Positions 53,003 to 64,000 of a stretch of 64,000 nucleotides of DNA are shown one piece after another. The stretch is taken from positions 16,589,340 through 16,653,339 of the forward strand of contig CM042181.1 of NCBI GenBank assembly GCA_023376005.1. Direction: 5' to 3'. Under the pieces are notes generated by a model. The model worked only from the letters and a program-made list of their open reading frames with translations, was not told where the DNA came from and did not search any database. Position numbers and translations under genes: made by a program. Numbering within the stretch: position 1 is the stretch's first letter; every line of letters starts with the position of its first letter. Origin of the DNA: Doryteuthis pealeii (taxonomy: Eukaryota; Mollusca; Cephalopoda; Myopsida; Loliginidae).

Positions 53003-53915
53003 TTAGAAGAAGAAAAAATAAATATATATATATACTAGACAAAATGTATAAGTAACACCAGTTGCATTTTCGAATTTTCCATTGGCCAAGTACGGAAACA
53101 TTCCACAATAGAGCACTATTAGAAGAAGAAAAAAAAAATATATATATACTAGACAAAATGTATAAGTAACACCAGTTGCATTTTCGAATTTTCCATTGCC
53201 AAGTACGGAAACATTCCACAATAGAGCACTATTAGAAGAAGAAAAAATAAATATATATATATACTAGACAAAATGTATAAGTAACACCAGTTGCATTTTC
53301 GAATTTTCCATTGCCAAGTACGGAAACATTCCACAATAGAGCACTATTAGAAGAAGAAAAAAAAAATATATATATATACTAGACAAAATGTATAAGTAAA
53401 CACCAGTTGCATTTTCGAATTTTCCATTGGCCAAGTACGGAAACATTCCACAATAGAGCACTATTAGAAGAAGAAAATATATATATATATACTAGACAAA
53501 ATGTATAAGTAACACCAGTTGCATTTTCGAATTTTCCATTGGCCAAGTACGGAAACATTCCACAATAGAGCACTATTAGAAGAAGAAAAAAATATATATA
53601 TATACTAGACAAAATGTATAAGTAACACCAGTTGCATTTTCGAATTTTCCATTGGCCAAGTACGGAAACATTCCACAATAGAGCACTATTAGAAGAAGAA
53701 AAAAAATATATATATACTAGACAAAATGTATAAGTAACACCAGTTGCATTTTCGAATTTTCCATTGGCCAAGTACGGAAACATTCCACAATAGAGCACTA
53801 TTAGAAGAAGAAAAAATATATATATATACTAGACAAAATGTATAAGTAACACCAGTTGCATTTTCGAATTTTCCATTGGCCAAGTACGGAAACATTCCAC
53901 AATAGAGCACTATTA
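53003..53915. repeat. ~114-bp array of truncated CCP 2 exon copies with acceptors (8 copies)
   Basis: Each unit, read on the minus strand, has the pyrimidine tract and TAATAG acceptor, then the first ~67 nt of CCP 2 (encoding CGMFPYLANGKFENATGV), then 'ACATTTTGTCTAGTATATAT' leading into the next acceptor. Copies are more alike to each other than to the real exon: several read GGCCAATGGAAAATTCGAAA where the exon reads GGCAAATGGAAAATTTGAAA. Confidence 0.96.
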
Positions 53916-54241
53916 TAAAGAAAACAGACCAGATAACGGTAAAGAATAGAGTAACGGCAACAACAACAAGGCTTATAATAATATGAAAAGCATTTATCAA
54001 CTGCAAGGCATGTAAGATACAATATACGAAATACAAAGTGTAACTTATGGTACAAATGTGTGTGTAAGTTTTACAATGTATTACAATAGAAAATGTAGTG
54101 TAAATGTATGAATTGTTACAAAGTCACAAATAGAAAATGTATGAATTGTTTTGCAAGATAATGCCTGCGTGACTTATCTGTTCATGTCAGAGTGTCTTGC
54201 TACTTTGTTTGTTTGATTATACGCATCACCAGCAATTCAAA

Positions 54242-54458
54242 ATTATAAGAAATAACCATAAACTTTTTACTTACCCTGACATGATGGAAAATAAATAAAT
54301 AATTTATCAGTCAAGAGTGGTTCCCTTTGTTTATGTTAGACTTATAAGAAATAACCATAAACTTTTTACTTACCCTGACATGATGGAAAATAAATAAATA
54401 ATTTATCAGTCAAGAGTGGTTCCCCTTTATGTTAGACTTATAAGAAATAACCATAAAC
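54242..54458. repeat. ~98-bp duplicates of the CCP 1 exon 3' end and donor (2 copies)
   Basis: 'TTTTTACTTACCCTGACATG' plus ATGGA at about 54265 and 54364 equals the exon end and GTAAG donor at 54461-54485. Each copy keeps about 15 exon bases before diverging into a shared linker (ATTTATCAGTCAAGAGTGGT). Confidence 0.92.
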
Positions 54459-54469
54459 TTTTTACTTAC

Positions 54470-54676
54470 CCTGACATGATGGATACAAAGAGCTACTCCA
54501 TTTTCCTCCGTTTTCACACGTCAAGTGAACGTTTTTCTTTTTACTGTATTCTTCTTGTTGAAACGTATAACCCTTAGAACAGGAAATATCAACAGTTGAA
54601 TTGAGAGCGTTTGCAATACCCGATGTCGTATTTACTTCAGTCCAATTGGAAACAATACCTTTAAGATCTGGACAAG
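54470..54676 (-). CDS. Exon: CCP/sushi domain 1
   Basis: 207 nt, 69 codons, phase 1-1, acceptor TTTCAG and donor GTAAG. The domain starts CPDLKGIVSNWTEV and has four cysteines (about residues 2, 36, 57 and 68), the Cys2 region reading ISCSKGYTF and a Trp (GGKWSSS) shortly before the last Cys, as CCP modules require. Three N-x-S/T sequons (NWT, NTT, NST) are present. It is longer than a typical 55-60 residue CCP because of a Lys-rich loop (YSKKKNVHLTC). The exon's 3' edge with its donor is duplicated twice just downstream in the intron (54242-54458). Confidence 0.9.
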
Positions 54677-54725
54677 CTGAAATAACAGAAAAAAAAAAAA
54701 AAAACATTGTTTATATATTTATATA

Positions 54726-55339
54726 TCTATTAATAATGGAGATTCGCTTCCGGTTTTTGTCTGTAACAAAAATTACGCCACTGCTTACATCACATTACCC
54801 CAAATCGTCATAACATAGAATAAATACACTCAAAATTTGAACGTGCAACATTAGACAGTCCTCATTGTTTATTAAAACAAGTTTTAATAAATACATGACT
54901 GGTATTATATATCTATATATAAAAAAGTAAGTAAAGTCGACGGGGCGACCTAAAGTCGGTATCAGCCAATCAGCGAGGGAGTCTATCCCCTTTTCAATAG
55001 CGCTAGACCAAGGAGATTGTTTAAGCATCTGAGGTGGAGCGCCACACCTACCATCAGCTCCTTACTTTACCGCACAGATCCCTGTGCTACTCATAACGCT
55101 TGTGGTTTCTAGCCGAACGCTCTACCGACTGAGCTAACCCAAGTTTGTTTTATTTTAATACATATTTAAAGTTTACATTTCAAATTGTTTTATTTTTTAA
55201 TCCTTTAATGAATTTGATGATTTTACTTACTTAGGGTACAAACTCACTGACATTGAATTTTTTACTCCCACCCCTCAGGCAATATGTTTCAAAAATCTAT
55301 TTTTACATCGCCAGGAGGGCATCTTTTATTTTGTACTAG
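54726..55339 (+). mobile_element. Helitron family H3, complete copy with nested SINE
   Basis: 614 bp. Starts TCTATTAATAATGGAGATTC and ends GCCAGGAGGGCATCTTTTAT then TTTGTACTAG, followed by T. The 3' hairpin (GCC-AGGA-GGGC) is weaker than in H1/H2. SINE S1 (54922-55140) is inserted inside. A second H3 5' start (TATTAATAATGGAGATTC) follows immediately at 55341. Confidence 0.8.
54922..55140 (-). mobile_element. tRNA-derived SINE S1 nested in Helitron H3
   Basis: Minus-strand head TTAGCTCAGTCGGTAGAGCG with truncated B-box region, then the S1 body ('GTAAAGTAAGGAGCTGATGG', 'GGGATAGACTCCCTCGCTG'). Confidence 0.78.
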
Positions 55340-55340
55340 T

Positions 55341-55400
55341 ATTAATAATGGAGATTCAGTCTCAATTTGTCTGTAACCGAAAGTATGTCATGGCTTACGT
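55341..55400 (+). mobile_element. Helitron family H3, 5' fragment abutting a complete copy
   Basis: TATTAATAATGGAGATTCAG then 'TTTGTCTGTAACCGAAAG', about 60 bp, joined head-to-tail to the 3' CTAG of the preceding copy. Confidence 0.65.
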
Positions 55401-55462
55401 CGGTTTGGTTGGTTGGGTTTTACAGCATATCAACCCATTGGGTTATTCTATGCCGAATACGT

Positions 55463-55965
55463 TTTGGTTTGGTTTGGGTTTTATGGCATATCAACCTCGG
55501 TGGGTCATTTAATGCCAACAAAGTTTTGAAATAAATTCATTCTTAATGGATAATCAAATTTTGTTTATAAACTTATGTTTTTCTATTCAACCCATAGATG
55601 GGACCCTAACAGATACTACCATTCTGGGTTAGAGTGAACCAGGGAGCAATGGTGATAAAGGGGTGCTCCACATTCCCCAAACCTCCAAAACTGGAACCTC
55701 ACCATCAGATAGAGTTTAACGTCATTCCCAGGACATGTAGACCCTCAGCCACCGCCTTCTAGCACCCATATCATAAAAAAGTATTGGGGGTTGCCATAAG
55801 GGCAATAAGGTTGGGGCAATTATATAGGTGCTAAGGCTTGACGTGACCAGGAGGGGGTCTCTCCGAACGCCTGTCTAGTCCAAGAAAGGGCCAAAGTAGT
55901 TTTGCAAGTCATAGACTGCTCATCCACCTGGTTCTATCCTTAAGATCACTGTCGCCAAAGGTTAA
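55463..55965. mobile_element. Dispersed repeat R1, first part of a rearranged copy
   Basis: R1 from GGTTTGGGTTTTATGGCATA through 'GACATGTAGACCCTCAGCC' to 'GTCATAGACTGCTCATCCAC', where the 84-bp array begins. Confidence 0.8.
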
Positions 55966-57262
55966 AGAGAGGTCATGGACTGCTCAACCACCTGGGGTTC
56001 TATCCTTAGACTGCCTGTCTAGTAAGGGTTTAAGAGGAGTGTTGCATGTCATGGACTGCTCAACCACCTGGGGTTCTATCCTTAAGACTGCCTGTCTAGT
56101 AAGGGTTTAAGAGGAGTGTTGCATGTCATGGACTGCTCAACCACCTGGGGTTCTATCCTTAACTGCCTGTCTAGTAAGGGTTTAAGAGGAGTGTTGCATG
56201 TCATGGACTGCTCAACCACCTGGGGTTCTATCCTTAAGACTGCCAGTCTAGTAAGGTTTAAGAGGAGTGTTGCATGTCATGGACTGCTCAACCACCTGGG
56301 GTTCTATCCTTAAGACTGCCTGTCTAGTAAGGGTTTAAGAGGAGTGTTGCATGTCATGACTGCTCAACCACCTGGGGTTCTATCCTTCAGACTGCCTGTC
56401 TAGTAAGGGTTTAAGAGGAGTGTTGCATGTCATGGACTGCTCAACCACCTGGGTTCTATCCTTAAGACTGCCTGTCTAGTAAGGGTTTAAGAGGAGTGTT
56501 GCATGTCATGGACTGCTCAACCACCTGGGTTCTATCCTTAAGACTGCCTGTCTAGTAAGGGTTTAAGAGGAGTGTTGCATGTCATAGACTGCTCAACCAC
56601 CTGGGGTTCTATCCTTAAGACTGCCTGTCTAGTAAGGGTTTAAGAGGAGTGTTGCATGTCATGGACTGCTCAACCACCTGGGTTCTATCCTTAAGACTGC
56701 CTGTCTAGTAAGGGTTTAAGAGGAGTGTTGCATGTCATGGACTGCTCAACCACCTGGGGTTCTATCCTTAAGACTGCCTGTCTAGTAAGGGTTTAAGAGG
56801 AGTGTTGCATGTCATGGACTGCTCAACCACCTGGGGTTCTATCCTTAAGACTGCCTGTCTAGTAAGGGTTTAAGAGGAGTGTTGCATGTCATAGACTGCT
56901 CAACCACCTGGGGTTCTATCCTTCAGACTGCCAGTCTAGTAAGGGTTTAAGAGGAGTGTTGCATGTCATGGACTGCTCAACCACCTGGGTTCTATCCTTA
57001 AGACTGCCTGTCTAGTAAGGGTTTAAGAGGAGTGTTGCATGTCATCTGCTCAACCACCTGGGGTTCTAGACTGCCTGTCTAGTAAGGGTTTAAGAGGAGT
57101 GTTGCATGTCATAGACTGCTCAACCACCTGGGGTTCTATCCTTCAGACTGCCTGTCTAGTAAGGTTTAAGAGGAGTGTTGCATGTCATAGACTGCTCAAC
57201 CACCTGGGGTTCTATCCTTAAGACTGCCTGTCTAGTAAGGGTTTAAGAGGAGTGTTGCATGT
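55966..57262. repeat. ~84-bp tandem array grown from R1 (about 15 copies)
   Basis: Unit GTGTTGCATGTCATGGACTG, CTCAACCACCTGGGGTTCTA, 'TCCTTAAGACTGCCTGTC' and TAGTAAGGGTTTAAGAGGA. It corresponds to an R1 segment ('GTCATGAACTGCTCATCCAC', 'GGGCTCTATCCTTAAGCA') found once in other R1 copies. Confidence 0.95.
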
Positions 57263-57479
57263 CATAGACTGCTCATCCACCAGGATTCCGTCCTTAAGCA
57301 TCACGAGTCGCCACCCACGGCAAAGATCAATCGTATGGTCATTTCAAGCACCTATATGATTGCCCCAGCCCTAAGGCCCCTATAGCAAACACCAACCCTT
57401 TTTATCATATATGTACTAGAATGCGGTGGTTGATGGTCTTCATGTCCTGGGAATGACGTTAATCCCTATCTGATGGTAG
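57263..57479. repeat. R1 distal part plus inverted R1 piece
   Basis: Continues R1 ('ATCACGAGTCGCCACCCACG'), then switches orientation ('CATGTCCTGGGAATGACGTT'). Confidence 0.75.
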
Positions 57480-58140
57480 CACCCCTTCATCACCATTATG
57501 ACCTATGATGTTAAGCATCATAGGTCGCCACCCACAGACAACTGGTGGCCCATTTGGGCGGGAGGTCTTACGCAGTTTGTGTATTATAAAGCCCCAGCCA
57601 ACAGGGCTGATGGCAGCCAGGTGCGGTGGGTATAGAGAGCTGACCACGTCACAGGAACATAACGAGGATAATGAAGAAAAACAAAATTTAAATCCAGATG
57701 GTCCACCAGGATTGCTTCCTTAAGCATCACGGGTTGCCACCCACAGCCATCTGGTGGCCCCATTTGGGGGGGGAGGTCTTACCCTCCTAAAGAGGTGCAG
57801 TTTGTGTATTATAAAGCCCCAGCCAACAGGGCTGATGGCAGCCAGGTGCGGTGGGTATAGAGAGCTGACCACGTCACAGGAACATAACGAGGATAATGAA
57901 GAAAAACAAAATTTAAATCCAGATGGTCCACCAGGATTGCTTCCTTAAGCATCACGGGTTGCCACCCACAGCCAACTGGTGGCCCCATTTGGGGGGGGGA
58001 GGGTCTTACCCCTCTAAAGAGGTGCAGTTTGTGTATTATAAAGCCCCAGCCAACAGGGCTTAGGGCAGCCAGGTGTGGTGGGTATAGAGAGTTGACCATG
58101 TCACAGGAACATAACGAGGATAATGAAGAAAAACAAAATG
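57480..58140. repeat. ~225-bp tandem array (3 copies) ending at the CUB exon
   Basis: TGTGTATTATAAAGCCCCAG occurs at 57579, 57803 and 58029. Units join R1 distal sequence to 'GAAGAAAAACAAAAT'. In the first two units this is followed by TTAAATCCAGATGGTCCA, closely like TTAAATCCGGACGGTCCA near the CUB exon's 3' end; in the last unit it is followed by the real donor and exon. Confidence 0.92.
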
Positions 58141-58147
58141 TACTTAC

Positions 58148-58285
58148 ATATTGTGAAAGTAGCTTTAAATCCGGACGGTCCATCCGCTACTAAACTCTTG
58201 AATTTTAGGGTCACAGGACTTGGCACAGTTTGGATACTGTCCATTGAGCCACTGAGAAGCTTATCTTGTGTGCTGCCACTGAAAG
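58148..58285 (-). CDS. Exon: C-terminal half of a CUB domain
   Basis: 138 nt, 46 codons. It begins after an AG at 58287-58286 with two bases completing a codon and ends with one base before GTAAG (phase 1-1). The peptide reads [12 protein letters not shown], then VTLKFKSL and [11 protein letters not shown]. The pattern of a hydrophobic strand, FKS, a Gly-rich turn, then GF-A-aromatic-T is the usual last third of CUB domains. The first half of the domain, with its conserved cysteines, is not visible up to 64000. It is the most 5' exon found. Part of it (acceptor edge) is repeated at about 58515-58570, and its donor-side 20 bp resemble units of the 57.5-58.1 kb array. An AG a few bases inside gives an alternative start. 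Confidence 0.75.
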
Positions 58286-58299
58286 CTGTTAGAAAAAAT

Positions 58300-61245
<2,946 letters not shown>

Positions 61246-61589
61246 AATATTTTGTCTATTTCTTTAATGTTTATTTTCCTATGTTTGAAAAACTCTCTTT
61301 CTCTCTCTCTCTATATATATAAGGGATACCCAAAAATCGGCTGCTAAAGTCTGCTAATGTTTTTTGAAAAACGAACTAAAATTAATTAAATCGATTATTT
61401 AAGGTCAAACTTTTGTGTAAATCGATAAGTAGTAATATAATGACCATCAATAAAAAAGCAAAATAATATTACACATTTAATTCATTTTTAATACATTTAA
61501 AACGATTTTTTAGTCAATTTCGATCGCGTTCGGTCTGAGACGCTGTTTTAAAATGGCTTGTTTACAAATATAATGTAACATTCGCAATT
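61246..61589. other. Intronic or upstream, AT-rich
   Basis: Simple CT/TA run at 61297-61320. The rest is AT-rich with no coding content recognised; the missing CUB first half was not found here. Confidence 0.5.
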
Positions 61590-62720
61590 GCAACAAAATT
61601 TACAAAAAATCAGGTAATTATCCGATTTTAATGAAATTTTCAGTATTGATTTATCAATTAATGAATTTTATAATGCATCAGTTATTTTATTTCAAAACTT
61701 TAATTAAGTATTTCTGCTATGAAAAATTAATATATAAAATTCATTTAAAATATGAAAATCCCGATGTTAAGTTTAAGATGTTATATTTTTAGATTCTAGA
61801 AATAAATATCTACTTAATGCAAACCTTATTTTAGGTGCAAAAAGTAATAAGTTTTGAAGAAAAACTCTATTGAAAATTTAGCCCCCCCCCCCCTTTTGAA
61901 GCAGAAAAAATATCGATGTTTAATTTTTTCTTTTATAAAATAATAGCCAATTAAATAATTATGGAAATAAGTAAAAAAAACCTCCAAAAATTATTTTTTA
62001 ATTTTTTTTTTTTTTACATTTTATTTTCCGATTTTCGGTACTTATTTTCTCATAGAAAATCCCCCTTAAATTTTTTTTTTTTCTATTCAAAATTTCGGTC
62101 TTTTATCTTTTTATTTCTACTGTAATTAGTATCAAACGCTGACCAACTCGCCGGGATTTTACGCCCCCAAAATAAGAGGGGGTCAAAATTAAGTGATCTG
62201 AAAAAAAATCAGAAAGTTTTGAAATAAAATAGATAATGCATTATAAAGTTCATTCATTGATAAATCCACACTGAAAATTTCATTAAAATCCGATAATTCC
62301 CTGATTTTTCGTAAATTATTTTCTGTAGGTGGGGGGTGGGGCTAAAGTCATTTGGTCAAAAACGCATTTTAGGCTCATTTTGCCAGTCGCTATTTTCTTA
62401 TAGAAGAGCAACCGTAAAAATTTTTTTTTTGTTTCTATTCATAGCTTCGGTCTTTTATCCCTTTATTTATACTGTAATTAGTATCAGGCAAGGACCAACT
62501 TGAAACAATTTTACGCCCCCAGCATAAGAGGGGTCAAAATTAAGTGACCTGAAAAAAAATGAGAAAGTTTTGAAATAAAATAAATAATGCATTATAAAGA
62601 TCGTTCTTCGATAAATAAACACTGAAAATTTCATTAAAATCCGATAATTCCCTGATTTTTGGTAAATTATTTTCTGTAGGGGGGGCTAAATTCATTTTGT
62701 CAAAAACGCATTTTAGGGTC
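61590..62720. mobile_element. FB1-related composite with ~355-bp direct repeat
   Basis: 61595-61700 is inverted relative to 62215-62310 ('TTTTAATGAAATTTTCAGT' and complement), as in FB1. 62035-62375 and 62390-62720 are direct copies ('CTGTAATTAGTATCA', 'TTTTACGCCCCCA', 'GTCAAAATTAAGTGA', 'AAAACGCATTTTAGG'). Poly-C (61880-61892) and poly-T runs. No coding. Confidence 0.7.
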
Positions 62721-62750
62721 AATTTTGGGTATAATTAGTATTTATATAAC

Positions 62751-62756
<6 letters not shown>

Positions 62757-62812
<56 letters not shown>
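62757..62812. repeat. (TA)n(TG)n microsatellite
   Basis: About 28 bp TA followed by about 28 bp TG. Confidence 0.95.
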
Positions 62813-62815
<3 letters not shown>

Positions 62816-62867
62816 TTTCGGTTAAACTTGCAAATCGGCCTCAAAATTAAAACGGAAACTTATTTCG

Positions 62868-63405
62868 TGATCCATGGCAGTTTAACTACTGTATATGAAT
62901 GAACTTTTTTTGCGAATTGGGTTTAGGATATTAAGGTTGTTTTTAATTACGTATTGCTTTAAAAAATTTACTATTATGGGGAATAAGTCTTACGGCATTA
63001 AAATGAAGAGAGATAAAAACACACAACTGGTTAGAAGTATAGATAAAGACTTTATTGATAAAACCATTACTAAGGACGCCGGAGTCCAGACACCAAGAAC
63101 TTTTTATTTATTTATTTAATTTAATTTAATTTTATTAATTCCCACACTATACACAATTAATTAACAATTGAAATTAATTATTGAATCCAACTTTAGACAC
63201 ATTAGTCGCAGTTGTTTGTGTTAGTATTATTGCAATGTATAATTTCAATTAAACTTGGTTTTAAAAAATATTTTTCAACATTAAATGTATAGTAATTTTT
63301 TTAAGCAATGCGTAATTAAAAACAACCTTAATCCCCAAACCCCTAAACCGTAACCCAATTCGCAAAAAGTTTATTCATAGACTGTACTTAAACTGTCATG
63401 GATCA
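62868..63405. mobile_element. TIR element (MITE-like)
   Basis: 538 bp with ~110-bp imperfect terminal inverted repeats: TGATCCATGGCAGTTTAA at left against TTAAACTGTCATGGATCA at right, continuing through 'GCGAATTGGGTTTAGG' and 'AAGGTTGTTTTTAATTACG' with their complements. The internal part has no transposase frame; a 74-codon frame inside is not recognisable. Confidence 0.85.
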
Positions 63406-63505
63406 ACAAGGTTACTAAACTCTAGCAGTGAAGGTGGGTTAAACTGTTGCTCTTAAATTTAAAATTTCGTCTATTTTTTTTTAATGTTTATTTTCCTATG
63501 CTTTG

Positions 63506-63550
<45 letters not shown>

Positions 63551-64000
63551 ATATATATATATATATGAATCTGTTCGCATGGTAATCCCAAATAGATAGA
63601 TATTTATTCTAAGAATAAATAATATCTATCTATCTGGGATGTTTTTTAAATAAACGTAAATTACAAATATATCTTAAACATAATTCATTCAAAATATATA
63701 ATAAAAATAATCAAATTCAAACCTTTGAAAGATTTCGACATTCATCGTACAATCTTCATTACCTTATTTTATTTTATGTCGTCTGTTCTTTTGATTTTAA
63801 AATTCAGTCTCAAATCTGGCTGCCATATTGAAGTATACAACGCTATGTTACGTCATACTTTCTTGTGTATATTTCTTTGGATTTAAGTCTCAAAATTAAT
63901 TTGTCACATTCTACACAATGTTGTGTGACGTCATACTTTTTGGGAGACTTTTTTTTTTTTCTTTCATTTAAGTTCTAAAATATATGGCTATATTCTACAC
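63406..64000. other. Microsatellites, hairpin and ~100-bp divergent repeats
   Basis: (CT)n at 63509-63546 and (TA)n at 63548-63566. A 40-bp palindrome (AGATAGATATTTATTCT against AGAATAAATAATATCTATCT) lies at 63592-63636. From 63790 on, three divergent copies of a segment with AAGTCTCAAAAT and ACGTCATACTTT. No coding. Confidence 0.65.

Larger units (their letters stand above)
931..58285 (-). other. Gene body: SVEP1-like CUB/CCP/EGF/HYR mosaic gene, partial at both ends
   Basis: Sixteen minus-strand exons were placed by splice sites, open frame and domain content; their lengths sum to 3012 nt (1004 codons). Domain order is CUB (half), 4 CCP, 2 EGF, 4 CCP, 2 HYR, 1 CCP, then a two-exon segment. 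Fourteen exons are multiples of three with phase-1 introns on each side, the classic exon-shuffling arrangement of extracellular modules. Almost every exon carries N-glycosylation sequons, fitting a secreted or membrane-anchored extracellular protein. CCP plus paired HYR plus a pre-GCC2 segment is the arrangement known from SVEP1/polydom and related invertebrate proteins; the CUB and EGF modules make it a variant. The N-terminus and the first half of CUB lie above 64000 or were not seen; the C-terminus lies below 1. Function (adhesion, matrix or immune recognition) cannot be read from sequence. Confidence 0.85.

Overview
This is eukaryotic, AT-rich, repeat-dense genomic DNA, almost certainly from an invertebrate animal. 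Spliced extracellular CCP/EGF/HYR exons, Helitrons, Penelope-like and LINE remnants, tRNA-derived SINEs and foldback elements together suggest a lophotrochozoan, most likely a mollusc. The species assignment is inference and weak.

The only convincing gene is a large multi-exon gene on the minus strand that spans nearly the whole window (58285 down to 931) and continues beyond both ends. I can place 16 exons. In transcript order: C-terminal half of a CUB domain (58285-58148); CCP/sushi (54676-54470); CCP (52999-52823); CCP (49874-49692); CCP (43867-43670); EGF (40899-40777); calcium-binding EGF (39222-39031); CCP (32527-32348); CCP (28768-28565); CCP (26593-26405); CCP (21978-21805); HYR (17902-17672); HYR (14330-14103); six-cysteine CCP (9439-9248); then a two-exon unit (5614-5442 and 1153-931) resembling the segment that precedes an ephrin-receptor-like/GCC2-GCC3 cysteine-rich domain. 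Together they give about 1004 codons. Fourteen exons are bounded by phase-1 introns on both sides; only the intron between the last two is phase 0. The product should be a secreted or cell-surface, heavily N-glycosylated mosaic protein of the SVEP1 (polydom)-like class. No start codon, promoter, stop codon or poly(A) site of this gene lies in the window.

The introns are mostly tandem arrays (units from 4 to about 250 bp) and transposon remnants. Regions: 1-930 TIR element and donor-bearing 78-bp array; 1.2-4.7 kb higher-order satellite; 8.5-9.2 kb nested LTRs; 11-16 kb PLE, Helitron and LINE fragments; 16.5-17.5 kb 29-bp array; 19.2-21.2 kb 131-bp array; 22-23.2 kb acceptor-bearing array; 23.6-26.4 kb SINE tandem copies and a solo LTR; 26.8-32 kb three arrays; 33-38 kb LTR-like, LINE, SINE, foldback, Helitron and PLE pieces; 39.8-50.9 kb solo LTR, Helitrons and foldbacks; 51.2-54.5 kb PLE and exon-derived arrays; 55.4-58.1 kb arrays grown from a dispersed repeat; 58.3-61.2 kb GATA microsatellite; 61.2-64 kb foldback and TIR elements. 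One plus-strand exon unrelated to the host gene, a G-protein alpha subunit exon (34835-34995) with intact frame and splice sites, sits inside an intron.

The most unusual signal is recurrent: at seven of the sixteen exons the splice junction itself (donor, acceptor, or junction plus part of the exon) has been copied into the neighbouring intron, once or as a tandem array. The introns therefore carry dozens of decoy splice sites derived from the gene's own exons.
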